A stretch of 64,000 nt of DNA from NCBI RefSeq assembly GCF_050271975.1, contig NZ_CP189850.1:2604001-2668000 (forward strand), in the 5' to 3' direction. Position 1 is the stretch's first letter; each line of letters starts with the position of its first letter. The DNA is from Litorimonas sp947503715. GTDB lineage: Bacteria; Pseudomonadota; Alphaproteobacteria; Caulobacterales; Maricaulaceae. Positions 43,059 through 52,528 of this stretch are shown in pieces. The translations under genes were made by a program, and so were the position numbers. The notes under the pieces were generated by a model that worked only from the letters and a program-made list of their open reading frames with translations, searched no databases and was not told the DNA's origin.

Positions 43059-44507
43059 ATGTATCTAGGCATTGATATCGGGACGTCCGGCGTAAAAGCC
43101 GTCATCGTGGATGATGCGCAGACCGTCGTGGACCAAGCCTCCGCGCCGCTCTCCGTCTCGCGCCCGCAACCCCTCTGGTCCGAACAGGATCCCGCCTCCT
43201 GGTGGACGGCCACGGATGCGGCTGTGCGCAAATTAGACACCCGTGCTCGCCGTGCCGTGAGAGCCATAGGCTTGTCCGGTCAAATGCACGGCGCGACGTG
43301 TCTGGATGAAGACAATCAAATTATCCGCCCCGCCATTCTCTGGAATGACGGCCGCGCTGGTGATGTTTGCCAGCAAATGATGGGGGATATGCCGTCCCTG
43401 ACCAGCATTACGGGCAACCTTGCCATGCCGGGCTTCACTGCGCCAAAACTGCAATGGATGCGCGAGAATGAGCCGGAGAATTTCGGGCGCGTTGCCAAAG
43501 TCCTCCTGCCAAAAGACTACGTCCGCTTCCTGATGAGCGGCGATTTCGCGTCTGACATGTCCGACAGTGCGGGCACGCTCTGGATGGATGTGGCCGGGCG
43601 CGATTGGTCGGATGAGGTTTTGGCGCTGACGGGACTGACCCGCGACCACATGCCAAAACTCTATGAAGGGTCCGAGGCGACAGGCACGCTTAGCCAATCC
43701 GTCGCGGATGATTGGGGCATGTCCTGCGTTCCTATCGCAGCGGGTGGCGGTGATAATGCGGCAGGCGCGGTCGGATCCGGCGTGGTCAAGGCGGGCGAAG
43801 GCTTTGTCTCGCTCGGCACGTCAGGCGTCGTCTTCCTCGCGGATGACCAATACCGCCCGAATACGGACGGGGCCGTCCATACATTCTGCCACGCCCTACC
43901 CAAACTCTGGCACCAAATGAGCGTCATTCTCTCCGCCGCAAGTGCCGTCGATTTCGTTGCGCGCATTGCGGGTTTTGAGACCGAAGGCGACCTCTATGAC
44001 CAAACGGCGGATGCACGGACGCCCGGAAAGGGCGCGATCTTCCTCCCCTATCTCTCCGGTGAACGCACACCCCATAATGACCCCCATGCCAAAGGCGCGT
44101 TCTTTGGTCTGGGCCATGAGGACACGCCGCTTTCCATGGCGCAGGCAGCGTTGGAAGGCGTCGCTTTCGCGCTGGCCGACGGTGTGGACGTGTTGAAAGA
44201 GACGGGTGCGAAAATTGACAGCCTCTCCGTCATTGGCGGCGGATCACGGTCCAAATGGTGGGGCGAAGTCATCGCCTCGGCGATGAACCTGCCCCTCACC
44301 TACCGAACCGCATCAGCCGTGGGCCCGGCTTTTGGCGCGGCGCGTTTGGCACGACTCTGTCTGAATGAGCACAGTCTTGGCGATATCTGCACACCACCGC
44401 CAATTGACCACATTATTCAACCCAATTCCAATCTCGTTGACCTCTATGCAGAGCGTCGGGAGACATTTTCCAAACTTTATAACGTTACCAAGGACCTGAC
44501 CTCATGA
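43059..44507 (+). CDS. xylB: Xylulokinase
   Basis: XylB phosphorylates D-xylulose to xylulose-5-phosphate. The 482-residue FGGY kinase has the N-terminal phosphate motif LGIDIGTSGVKAVIVD, ALGLSGQMHG-like IGLSGQMHGATCLD, the substrate segment FLLPKDYVRFLMSG in related form, and the C-terminal GGGSRSKWWGEVIA motif. It starts 2 bases after the GH3 stop and overlaps xylA by ATGA. With XylA it feeds xylose into the pentose phosphate pathway. Confidence 0.94.
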   Translation: MYLGIDIGTSGVKAVIVDDAQTVVDQASAPLSVSRPQPLWSEQDPASWWTATDAAVRKLDTRARRAVRAIGLSGQMHGATCLDEDNQIIRPAILWNDGRAGDVCQQMMGDMPSLTSITGNLAMPGFTAPKLQWMRENEPENFGRVAKVLLPKDYVRFLMSGDFASDMSDSAGTLWMDVAGRDWSDEVLALTGLTRDHMPKLYEGSEATGTLSQSVADDWGMSCVPIAAGGGDNAAGAVGSGVVKAGEGFVSLGTSGVVFLADDQYRPNTDGAVHTFCHALPKLWHQMSVILSAASAVDFVARIAGFETEGDLYDQTADARTPGKGAIFLPYLSGERTPHNDPHAKGAFFGLGHEDTPLSMAQAALEGVAFALADGVDVLKETGAKIDSLSVIGGGSRSKWWGEVIASAMNLPLTYRTASAVGPAFGAARLARLCLNEHSLGDICTPPPIDHIIQPNSNLVDLYAERRETFSKLYNVTKDLTS

Positions 44508-45820
44508 GCGGCTATTTCGACCATATTGATCCGATTAAATTTGAGGGCGCGGAGAGTGAAAACGACCTCGCTTTTAAATATTACGACGCCAAGAAAAAGG
44601 TCATGGGCAAGACGATGGAAGACCATCTCCGTGTCGCCGCTTGTTACTGGCACACTTTTTGTTGGGACGGGTTTGACGTGTTTGGCGGCGGGACGTTTAA
44701 CCGTCCGTGGCATGGCGGGCAGAATGACCAAGCCGCAGCCGAAGCCAAACTCGACGCCGCCTTCGACTTCTTTGACCGTTTGGGTCAGCCTTTTTTCTGC
44801 TTCCACGATGTTGATATCATGGCTGCTGCGGAAACGCCGAAAGAGCATGTCGAGAGCCTCGCCAAGATTATCGATAAGGTCGAAGCCAAGATTGAGAAAC
44901 ACGGCACGAAACTCCTCTGGGGCACGGCGAATAATTTCTCTCATCCTCGCTATATGGCGGGTGCCGCGACCAACCCCAATCCGGATGTCGCCGCCTTTGC
45001 CGCGCTGCAGGTCCGCGAATGTATGAATGCGACGCACCGCCTCGGCGGGTCGGGCTATGTGCTCTGGGGTGGTCGTGAAGGTTATGACACCATTCTGAAC
45101 ACCAATGTCGGGCAGGAAATGGAACAACTCGGTCGCTTCCTGACCATGGCCGTCGAGCATAAGCACAAGATCGGCTTTAAGGGCGATATCTGGATCGAAC
45201 CCAAACCGCATGAGCCGACAAAACACCAATATGACCGCGATGTCGGGACCGTTTACGGCTTTCTGAAACAATATGGTCTGGAGAACGAAGTTGGCGTCAA
45301 TATAGAGCCCAACCATGCGACCCTCGCCGGAAACAGTTTCGAACATGAAGTTGAAATGGCCAACGCTTTTGGTATTTTCGGCTCCATTGATTTTAACCGT
45401 GGCGACCCGCAAAATGGATGGGATACCGACCAATTCCCGAATGACCTGCGCGAGACGACCACGGCGATGTATTACATCCTCAAGGGAGGTGGATTTAAAA
45501 ATGGCGGGTCAAATTTCGATGCGAAAGTCCGGCGTCAATCCAATGACGCCGCCGATCTGTTCCACGGTCATATTGGCGGGATGGACCTCCTCGCCCGCGC
45601 GCTGATGAACGCGGCGGCAATGATCGAAAAAGACCGTCTGCAAGCGTTTAAAGATGAGCGTTATGCCGGATGGAGATCCGGCCTCGGTGCAAAAATGCTC
45701 TCTGGCGAAGCGTCGCTGGATGAGGTCGCAGATCATGCGCTCTCGGAAAACACCTCCCCGGCCCCTGTTTCAGGTCGTCAGGAGATGTTGGAGAACTATA
45801 TCACCAATGCCGTGAAATAG
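44504..45820 (+). CDS. xylA: Xylose isomerase
   Basis: XylA converts D-xylose to D-xylulose. The 438-residue class II enzyme has FCFHDVDIMA with the catalytic His, GSGYVLWGGREGYDTILNT, IWIEPKPHEPTKHQYD with metal ligands, NIEPNHATLAG and DFNRGDPQNGWDTDQF with the second metal site. It is the last gene of GH3-xylB-xylA. The presence of the isomerase route is worth noting because many Caulobacter relatives use the oxidative Weimberg route. The intergenic space after it carries the Pho box of pstS. Confidence 0.95.
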   Translation: MSGYFDHIDPIKFEGAESENDLAFKYYDAKKKVMGKTMEDHLRVAACYWHTFCWDGFDVFGGGTFNRPWHGGQNDQAAAEAKLDAAFDFFDRLGQPFFCFHDVDIMAAAETPKEHVESLAKIIDKVEAKIEKHGTKLLWGTANNFSHPRYMAGAATNPNPDVAAFAALQVRECMNATHRLGGSGYVLWGGREGYDTILNTNVGQEMEQLGRFLTMAVEHKHKIGFKGDIWIEPKPHEPTKHQYDRDVGTVYGFLKQYGLENEVGVNIEPNHATLAGNSFEHEVEMANAFGIFGSIDFNRGDPQNGWDTDQFPNDLRETTTAMYYILKGGGFKNGGSNFDAKVRRQSNDAADLFHGHIGGMDLLARALMNAAAMIEKDRLQAFKDERYAGWRSGLGAKMLSGEASLDEVADHALSENTSPAPVSGRQEMLENYITNAVK

Positions 45821-45826
45821 GCGAAA

Positions 45827-45844
45827 CTGTCACGGAACTGTCAG
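45827..45844 (+). promoter_or_regulatory. Pho box (PhoB site) upstream of pstS
   Basis: CTGTCACGGAACTGTCAG holds two CTGTCA(C/G) repeats with 11-base spacing, the classic Pho box. A weaker third unit GCGTCAC at 45860-45866 lies 22 bases further on, in the same phase. It is 92 bases before the pstS ATG, so the pst operon is probably activated by PhoB under phosphate limitation. Confidence 0.85.
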
Positions 45845-45935
45845 AAAACCGCTCTTAAAGCGTCACAGGAGTCGGGCATAGGACGCCCGACTCGACTTCC
45901 ATAGCCGGGTCCTTATTTTCTGATGATAGAAGAGG

Positions 45936-46985
45936 ATGATTCGGATGTCGGGTCGGGTTTGGACATTTGCAGTGGGAGCGGCGCTTGCGCTATCCGCCTG
46001 CGCGGATGGCGGACCGGAAAGCGTCGAGACGGAAAACAGCATCCGCGTCGTCGGCTCATCCACCGTTTATCCGTTCTCCACCAAAGTCGCGCAGGAATTT
46101 CGAAACAAAACCGGATGGAATGTTGTCGTGGAATCGACAGGTTCCGGCGGCGGGCATCGTGCCTTTTGTGAAGGTATCGGCCCCAACACACCGGATGTCA
46201 CCAGCTCGTCCCGTCCGCAAAAACCCTCCGAGTCCAAACTCTGCCAAAGTAACGGCATTGAGAATGTGGTTGAAATTAAAATTGGCTATGACGGGATTGT
46301 CGTCGCCAATGCGATTGATTCACCCTCAATGGATATGAATTTGTCGACGCTCTATCTCGGCCTCGCGAAACTTGTTCCCAATGCGAATTGCGAGATGGTA
46401 GAGAACCCATACGAGACTTGGAACGAGATCGATCCGTCCCTTCCCGATACGAAAATCGAAGTTTACGGCCCGTCCCCGACCTCCGGCACACGCGACGCCT
46501 TTGTCGAGATTTCCATGGAAGGCGGTGCCAAAACGTTGGATTGCCTCGCCAATTTAGGCTCTGACGATTTCCGCGTCGCCGCGCACACATTGCGCGAAGA
46601 CGGTCACTGGATCGACTCCGGTGAAAATGACAACGCCCTCGTTCAGACCCTCATAAATACGCCCACCGCGATTGGCGTCTTCGGCTACTCCTTCCTCGAC
46701 CAGAACACGGACAAGGTGAAAGGCGCGCGGATTAACGGGGCGGAGCCGACATTCGAAAATATCGCCACGGGCCATTATCCCGTCGCGCGGTCGCTCTACG
46801 TCTATGTCAAAGGCGACAAGATGGGCAGCGTGCCCGGCCTGCATGATTTTGCGATGGAATTCGTCTCTGATGAAGCGTCCGCACCCGGCGGCTATCTCGA
46901 AAAGATTGGTCTTGTTCCTCTCATGCCGAGTGAACGCCTGGATATGCGCGAGGCCGTCGCACACCTTTCGGCGTCCAATCTTTGA
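45936..46985 (+). CDS. pstS: Phosphate ABC transporter, substrate-binding lipoprotein
   Basis: PstS captures phosphate in the periplasm for the PstCAB importer. The 349-residue protein has a lipoprotein signal (ALALSAC), the family opening IRVVGSSTVYPFSTKVA, ESTGSGGGHRAFCEG and the phosphate-loop segment GPSPTSGTRDAFVEI. It has extra cysteines (CEG, LCQS, NCEM, LDCL) that may form disulphides. ATG 45945 is an alternative start. First gene of pstSCAB-phoU, behind the Pho box. Confidence 0.93.
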   Translation: MIRMSGRVWTFAVGAALALSACADGGPESVETENSIRVVGSSTVYPFSTKVAQEFRNKTGWNVVVESTGSGGGHRAFCEGIGPNTPDVTSSSRPQKPSESKLCQSNGIENVVEIKIGYDGIVVANAIDSPSMDMNLSTLYLGLAKLVPNANCEMVENPYETWNEIDPSLPDTKIEVYGPSPTSGTRDAFVEISMEGGAKTLDCLANLGSDDFRVAAHTLREDGHWIDSGENDNALVQTLINTPTAIGVFGYSFLDQNTDKVKGARINGAEPTFENIATGHYPVARSLYVYVKGDKMGSVPGLHDFAMEFVSDEASAPGGYLEKIGLVPLMPSERLDMREAVAHLSASNL

Positions 46986-47052
46986 CGTGAGACTCTTGAG
47001 GCGCACCTGGCTTTAACCTACACGGTTGAGGCGAAGGGGAAGTGAACACATC

Positions 47053-48285
47053 GTGGAAATTATCCAACTCTATACCCTCCTGCTGATCGGTGTTTTGAGC
47101 ATTGGCGGTTTTGCTTATAATCGCAATGTCGCGCGTGCCAGTGTAAGAGCGTTGCGACAGAGCGGGCCAGCAGAAACACGGTGGCATTCCCATCCCAATT
47201 ATCACGGATATCTGACGGGTTGGTCAGTGGCACTGGTCGGCTTCGGCTTGTTCATAATCTTTAATTTGGTTTTCCCAAACCAAGTTGCGCTGCAAACTGT
47301 TTCGATTTTGCTGGGAACGAGCTTGGCCGGCTTGCTTGTTTTTAAGAAAATTGCACCCGCCTTCCCGGCGCGGATTTACACGGAACGGTTCATCAAAACC
47401 ACACTCTTGGCGCTCTCCGGGCTAGCCATATTGACGACATTCGGAATCGTCTTTTCCCTGATATTTGAATCGCTTCGCTTTTTCGCCGATGTGCCGCTTT
47501 TTGACTTCCTGACAGGTTTGAAATGGTCACCGCAGACCGCATTACGTCCGGATCAGGTCGGCAGTTCCGGTGCTTTCGGAGCGGTACCCGTCCTGCTGGG
47601 AACCTTCATGATTATGGCGATTGCAATAGGTGTTGCCGGACCCGTCGGCCTTATGATCGCGATCTATCTCTCCGAATATGCGTCACGGCGCATGCGGGCA
47701 ATTGTGAAACCGATCATCGAAATATTGGCCGGAATTCCAACGGTGGTCTTCGGCTTTTTCGCGTTGTTGACAGTCGGCCCTGCCATTCGCAATCTGACCG
47801 ATGCGCTGGGCATTGCCGTGCCAACACAATCCGCGCTTTCCGCAGGCGTCGTGATGGGCGTGATGATCATTCCGTTGATCTCGTCGCTATCGGACGATGT
47901 TATTAATGCTGTACCTCGATCCCTACGCGACGGCGCTTATGCGCTGGGCGCGACGAAATCGGAGACAATGAAACAGGTCATTTTTCCCAGCGCCCTCCCC
48001 GGTATCATGGCGGCCTTTCTGCTGGCCATATCCCGTGCGATTGGTGAAACTATGATTGTCGTCATGGCGGCAGGACGGGCCGCGAACCTAACGGGCAATC
48101 CGTTTGAATCTGTGACGACTGTGACCGTGCAAATCGTGGCCCTGCTGACGGGAGGTCCGGAATTTGATAGCACGAAGACACTCGCCGCTTTCGCACTCGG
48201 TCTCGTCCTCTTTGCCATCACGCTCATCCTGAATATTATCGCGCTGCGCACCGTGCGAAAATATCGTGAGGTCTCCCTCGCATGA
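47053..48285 (+). CDS. pstC: Phosphate ABC transporter permease PstC
   Basis: PstC is one of two inner-membrane permeases of the phosphate importer. With GTG 47053 as start it has 410 residues, longer than the 320 of E. coli because of an N-terminal region with two to three extra helices, as in other alphaproteobacteria. The permease signature ALGATKSETMKQVIFPSALPGIMAAFLL (split here by my reading) near residue 305 contacts the ATPase. TTG 47026 is an alternative start. It follows pstS by 67 bases and overlaps pstA by ATGA. Confidence 0.9.
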   Translation: MEIIQLYTLLLIGVLSIGGFAYNRNVARASVRALRQSGPAETRWHSHPNYHGYLTGWSVALVGFGLFIIFNLVFPNQVALQTVSILLGTSLAGLLVFKKIAPAFPARIYTERFIKTTLLALSGLAILTTFGIVFSLIFESLRFFADVPLFDFLTGLKWSPQTALRPDQVGSSGAFGAVPVLLGTFMIMAIAIGVAGPVGLMIAIYLSEYASRRMRAIVKPIIEILAGIPTVVFGFFALLTVGPAIRNLTDALGIAVPTQSALSAGVVMGVMIIPLISSLSDDVINAVPRSLRDGAYALGATKSETMKQVIFPSALPGIMAAFLLAISRAIGETMIVVMAAGRAANLTGNPFESVTTVTVQIVALLTGGPEFDSTKTLAAFALGLVLFAITLILNIIALRTVRKYREVSLA

Positions 48286-49571
48286 ACGTGTCGCAGCACA
48301 TGTCGGACAAGGCCCGCAAGCACCTCAAGTCGCGTTATGCGAAGGAAAGACGGTTCCGCTTTTACGGATTGTCCGCAGTCCTGTTCGCCATTGCCTCATT
48401 AGGGTGGCTGCTTCTGTCTCTCTTCGCGACGGGCCTGACGGCCTTTCAGGAACATTACGTCACGCTGGAAGCCGAGATGACCGTGAGTGCTTTTGCGCCG
48501 CCCGACCAACGCAGTGTCGAGACCCTTCGTATCGCGGACTACAAATCCATCGTTGAAAATGCCATTGAAGCAAAGTTTCCAGACGTGAGGACAGCAGGCG
48601 AAAAAGACCTCCTCTTTGCGCTGATTTCCGAATCCGGTGCGACCGACCATCTCCGGAAACGCGTTGTACGAAATCCTGATATTATCGGCTCAAAAATAGT
48701 GATGACTGTGCCGACCTCCGATCAAGTGGACCAACTCCTGAAAGGGCATATTGACCGGAATGTCCCCGAAGCCCGCCGCCAAATCAGCGATCAACAAATC
48801 CTCTGGCTGGATGATTTGAGAGCCCGCGGCGCGATAAAAAAGAAATTTAACTCCATCCTGTTTTTCAACCCCGACAGTCGCGATCCAGAACTGGCGGGCA
48901 TCGCGTCTGCCGCTGTGGGGTCGGTGATGATCGTCATCATCGCCTTTATCCTCGCCCTGCCCATCGGTGTCGGGGCCGCGATTTATCTGGATGAATTTGC
49001 GCCGCGCAATCGACTCCGCGATTGGGTCGAAATCAATATCAATAATTTGGCAGCAGTACCGTCTATCATCTTCGGGCTTCTCGGCCTCGCCGTCTTTATC
49101 AATATTTTCGGCTTCCAGCGCTCCATCCCACTCGTGGGTGGTATGGTCCTCGCCTTACGCGCTTTCCCGACCATCGTCATCGCCACCCGCGCCGCCCTAC
49201 GCAGTGTCTCGCCTGCCATGGTGGACGGGGCGCTCTCCCTCGGCGCGTCCCATGTACAGGCCGTATTTCAGCAGAAAGTCCCACAGGCCATGCCAGGCAT
49301 TCTGACGGGGTCGATCGTGTCTATAGCCCTCGTCCTTGGCGAGACGGCGCCGCTGCTGATGATCGGGATGGTCGCCTTTGTGACGGAAATTCCAACAACG
49401 GTGACCGACCCTGCAACCGCCCTGCCCGTGCAAATTTTTCTTTGGTCGGAAAGCCCGGAACGCGCATGGTCAGAGCGGACGGCTGCGGCTATCCTAATCC
49501 TCCTCGCCATTCTTATGACGATGAATGCCTTGGCGATTTGGTTGCGTTCACGCCTTGGAAAACGACGTTAG
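48282..49571 (+). CDS. pstA: Phosphate ABC transporter permease PstA
   Basis: The 429-residue permease has a single N-terminal helix, a large periplasmic insertion of about 170 residues (the DUF3333-type extension seen in alphaproteobacterial PstA), and then five helices with the EAA-type motif SLGASHVQAVFQQKVPQAMPGI. The transported ion is phosphate, with PstC and the ATPase PstB. It overlaps pstC by 4 bases and is followed by pstB after 8 bases. Confidence 0.92.
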   Translation: MNVSQHMSDKARKHLKSRYAKERRFRFYGLSAVLFAIASLGWLLLSLFATGLTAFQEHYVTLEAEMTVSAFAPPDQRSVETLRIADYKSIVENAIEAKFPDVRTAGEKDLLFALISESGATDHLRKRVVRNPDIIGSKIVMTVPTSDQVDQLLKGHIDRNVPEARRQISDQQILWLDDLRARGAIKKKFNSILFFNPDSRDPELAGIASAAVGSVMIVIIAFILALPIGVGAAIYLDEFAPRNRLRDWVEININNLAAVPSIIFGLLGLAVFINIFGFQRSIPLVGGMVLALRAFPTIVIATRAALRSVSPAMVDGALSLGASHVQAVFQQKVPQAMPGILTGSIVSIALVLGETAPLLMIGMVAFVTEIPTTVTDPATALPVQIFLWSESPERAWSERTAAAILILLAILMTMNALAIWLRSRLGKRR

Positions 49572-49579
49572 GATGTGAG

Positions 49580-50344
49580 ATGACGGATAAGATCAAATTC
49601 AAATGCCGCAATGTGCGCGTCCAATATGGCGACCTGGAAGCCCTGCACGGGATTGATATCGACATTGCAGATCGCGGCGTCACGGCCTTTATCGGTCCGT
49701 CCGGCTGCGGAAAATCGACTTTTCTCCGCGCATTTAACCGGATGAATGAGACGATTGGCGGCGCTAAATTTTCGGGTCAGATTTTGATGGATGGTGAGGA
49801 TATTTACGACCCATCACTTGACCCTGTCCTGCTGCGCGCACGGGTCGGGATGGTCTTTCAAAAACCCAATCCCTTTCCGAAATCCATCTATGACAATGTC
49901 GCCTATGGCCCGCGCATTCACGGCCTCACGGAAACACAGGCGGAGCTGGATTCCCTCGTCGAAAAATCCCTCCGCCGCGCCGGATTATGGGAAGAGGTCA
50001 AGGACCGCCTCACGGAACAGGGGACGGACCTGTCCGGCGGGCAGCAACAGCGCCTCGTCATCGCGCGAGCCATTGCCATTTCGCCAGAGGTTATCCTGAT
50101 GGACGAACCGGCCTCCGCCCTCGACCCGATTGCGACAGCGCGATTGGAAGCGCTGATCGAGGAATTAAAAACCCGCTACTGCATCATTATTGTCACCCAT
50201 TCCATGGCACAGGCCGCACGGGTGTCTGACAAAACCGCCTTCTTCTACGAGGGCGACCTGATCGAATATGACGATACCGAGAAGATTTTCACAAATCCGG
50301 ATAATCAGCGTACGCAGGATTACATCACGGGCCGAACGGGTTAA
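49580..50344 (+). CDS. pstB: Phosphate ABC transporter ATP-binding protein PstB
   Basis: PstB drives phosphate import by ATP hydrolysis. The 254-residue protein has Walker A GPSGCGKST, the PstB-typical FQKPNPFPKSIYDNVAYGPRIHG, signature LSGGQQQR, Walker B VILMDEPASALDP and H-loop VTHSM. Start ATG 49580 (MTDKIKFKCRNV) gives the normal length; the longer upstream frame runs inside pstA and is not real. Confidence 0.96.
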   Translation: MTDKIKFKCRNVRVQYGDLEALHGIDIDIADRGVTAFIGPSGCGKSTFLRAFNRMNETIGGAKFSGQILMDGEDIYDPSLDPVLLRARVGMVFQKPNPFPKSIYDNVAYGPRIHGLTETQAELDSLVEKSLRRAGLWEEVKDRLTEQGTDLSGGQQQRLVIARAIAISPEVILMDEPASALDPIATARLEALIEELKTRYCIIIVTHSMAQAARVSDKTAFFYEGDLIEYDDTEKIFTNPDNQRTQDYITGRTG

Positions 50345-50355
50345 GGTAGACATCT

Positions 50356-51075
50356 ATGAGAGATCAAAGCACGCATATCGTTTCCGGTTATGACACAGAC
50401 CTTAAAAGCCTGACCCACGCCCTGACCGACCTTGGCACGTTGGTTTCTGAAATGGTTGAAGGCGCAATGCGGGCGTTTAAAAAACGCGACAGTGTCCTCG
50501 CCGAAAAAATTATTGCCCGCGACAGTGATGCCAATAAACGCCAGCACAAAATTGATGAAGACGTCCAACGTATCATCGCACTACGCAATCCCGTCGCGCA
50601 GGACCTGCGTCGGATTATCGGGGCGACGCGTATTGCGTCAGATCTCGAACGGGTTGGCGACCTCGCGGAAGGGATTGCGAAACGCGCCCTGCTCCTGAAT
50701 GAGGAACCGCGCATTGATATGTCGAAATCGGTCTACCGGATGGGAAAACAGGTGCGCAAACAACTTTCCGGTGCGCTCGACACGCTGTTGAAAGAAGACG
50801 CGATTTCTGCGCTGCATTATTGGCAAGCCGATAGCGATATTGACGATCTCTATAACTCGATTTTCCGCGAACTCGTCACCGTGATGATGGGCGACCCCCG
50901 CACCATTCCCGCCTGTGCGGAATTGCTATTTGTCGCGAAAAATCTGGAACGAATTGGCGATCACGCTACGAATATTTGCGAAGCGATCTATTTCACCGCC
51001 AAAGCCGACCAACTCATCAACGACCCCAGCCTTGCCCCGATGATGCAGGACCCCGGCGTGAGAAAAACGCTCTAG
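50356..51075 (+). CDS. phoU: Phosphate signalling complex protein PhoU
   Basis: PhoU links the Pst importer to the PhoR sensor and keeps the Pho regulon off when phosphate is plentiful. The 239-residue all-helical protein has two PhoU repeats with the metal-site motifs RRIIGATRIASDLERVGDLAEG and LLFVAKNLERIGDHATNICE, each given here as seen in part. It follows pstB by 11 bases and its end overlaps the convergent racemase gene by 4 bases. phoB and phoR are not in the window. Confidence 0.94.
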   Translation: MRDQSTHIVSGYDTDLKSLTHALTDLGTLVSEMVEGAMRAFKKRDSVLAEKIIARDSDANKRQHKIDEDVQRIIALRNPVAQDLRRIIGATRIASDLERVGDLAEGIAKRALLLNEEPRIDMSKSVYRMGKQVRKQLSGALDTLLKEDAISALHYWQADSDIDDLYNSIFRELVTVMMGDPRTIPACAELLFVAKNLERIGDHATNICEAIYFTAKADQLINDPSLAPMMQDPGVRKTL

Positions 51076-51767
51076 GTTTTTAGCGCGGCCTCAACTGCCG
51101 CTAGGGCATGTATTTTGGCCGTATCATAAAGCGGGACATCACAATCCTCAGGCCGCAATAACAACCCTATCTCGGTACAGCCAAGAATGATGCCCTGCGC
51201 GCCGCGGGCGACCAAGCGCGCAACACTCTCTTGATAGGTTTGACGCGAGGTTTCAGAAATTATCCCCCTCACCAGCTCTTCATAAATAATAGTGTGAACA
51301 CTATCTCTATCCGCCGCATTCGGGATGATGACATCGAGGTCGTAATTCTTCTCGATACGGTCCCGATAAAATCCCTGTTCCATTGTGAAAGATGTACCGA
51401 GCAGCCCCACCGCCTTAAGGCCATCTGACTTGACGGCCGCAGCCGCGGCATCCGCAATGTGAATAAGTGGAATACTGACCGTCTCTGCAATTTTATCGGC
51501 CAAGCAATGCATCGTATTCGTGCAAATGACGATCATATCCGCGCCTGCCTTTTCAAGCGATAAGGCGGCATCAGAGAGAATTGCCGAGAGTTCGTCCCAG
51601 CGCCCCTCATGTTGAAGGTCCGCTATCGGCGCGAAATCAACCGACCACATGATGATCTTTGCCGAGTGCGACCCGCCCAAACGCGATTGAACCGTTTCGT
51701 TGCAGATACGATAATATTCCGCAGAGCTTTCCCAGCTCATGCCGCCAATCAGGCCGATCGTTTTCAT
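51072..51767 (-). CDS. Aspartate/glutamate racemase family protein
   Basis: The 231-residue protein opens KTIGLIGGMSWESSAEYY and carries the two active-site cysteines of the family, in VICTNTMH and ILGCTEIGLLL. It is a PLP-independent racemase, most like YgeA/aspartate racemase; the amino acid it acts on is not certain. It follows the PepSY-like gene by 3 bases on the minus strand and converges on phoU. Confidence 0.88.
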   Translation of the reverse strand: MKTIGLIGGMSWESSAEYYRICNETVQSRLGGSHSAKIIMWSVDFAPIADLQHEGRWDELSAILSDAALSLEKAGADMIVICTNTMHCLADKIAETVSIPLIHIADAAAAAVKSDGLKAVGLLGTSFTMEQGFYRDRIEKNYDLDVIIPNAADRDSVHTIIYEELVRGIISETSRQTYQESVARLVARGAQGIILGCTEIGLLLRPEDCDVPLYDTAKIHALAAVEAALKT

Positions 51768-51770
51768 CGG

Positions 51771-52322
51771 CTAGAGTAGGAACCCTACGAGTATGAAAAT
51801 AGCCGTACCTGCAATCGTCGCGATGATCGTTTGACGGCGATAGGCTTTGGCTAGCAGTCCAACCAAGATACCACCCAACACCACAAGTAAGAGCATGACC
51901 GCTACGATTTTTTGATATGTCTTAAACGCGGTCGGCCCGTGCCCTTTATGGAGTTCCATAAAGGCGGCTACCGTATCCGGCGTCACTGTCGACGCAGCCA
52001 GACCTTCGGGCGTCTGACGAAATTCGATATATTCCCGCGAGGTTGGCCGGAGTTGGATGACTGAGCCGCGATTGCGAATATATTCAAAATTATAATCAAC
52101 ATCCGCGCGGACAAGAAGATCACGGACCTCCGTTTCCAGCGTCTCGGATTTAAAATCTAAAGTCGCCCCTGCCGGAAGGACCAGCTCCTGTTTGGCAAAG
52201 TCACCCTTTATATTCATGAGATAAAGCCCGCCGGAAATCGCATGAAGCGCAAAAGCGGGGGCCATGAAGCCAGCCGCCCAGAGGTGAGCCAGAATGAGAT
52301 ATTTGCGAAGTTTCGGAGACAT
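51771..52322 (-). CDS. PepSY-like membrane protein
   Basis: The 183-residue protein has one helix at about residues 10-36 (AHLWAAGFMAPAFALHAISGGLYL), a periplasmic domain of about 90 residues that ends near SREYIEFRQTPEGL, and two C-terminal helices from about 140 to the end. The arrangement and the start, LILAHLWAAGF, resemble PepSY-associated membrane proteins. Such proteins are often tied to iron or copper uptake and to reductases, but no partner is visible here. It precedes the racemase gene in a two-gene operon. Function is not established. Confidence 0.6.
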   Translation of the reverse strand: MSPKLRKYLILAHLWAAGFMAPAFALHAISGGLYLMNIKGDFAKQELVLPAGATLDFKSETLETEVRDLLVRADVDYNFEYIRNRGSVIQLRPTSREYIEFRQTPEGLAASTVTPDTVAAFMELHKGHGPTAFKTYQKIVAVMLLLVVLGGILVGLLAKAYRRQTIIATIAGTAIFILVGFLL

Positions 52323-52528
52323 TTGAACAGGTCCTTTTTATATCGCCGTCTCTCTGCCAAAGTGGAAGACGCAGGTCAATCCTAAATGCTTATAATAATC
52401 ATTCGCAACTAAAGCCGGGTGTTACCCATTGAAAACCGCAAAATATGATTGAGATAAAGTCAGCGATTGGAGCTTGCCTGGTAAATGTGCTATTGGAATT
52501 GCGGGACGACGGATTTGGAGAGAGACTT

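Noticed and set aside
44477..45433. Minus-strand 318-codon frame opposite xylA
   Set aside because: Antisense to a clear xylose isomerase; no motif.
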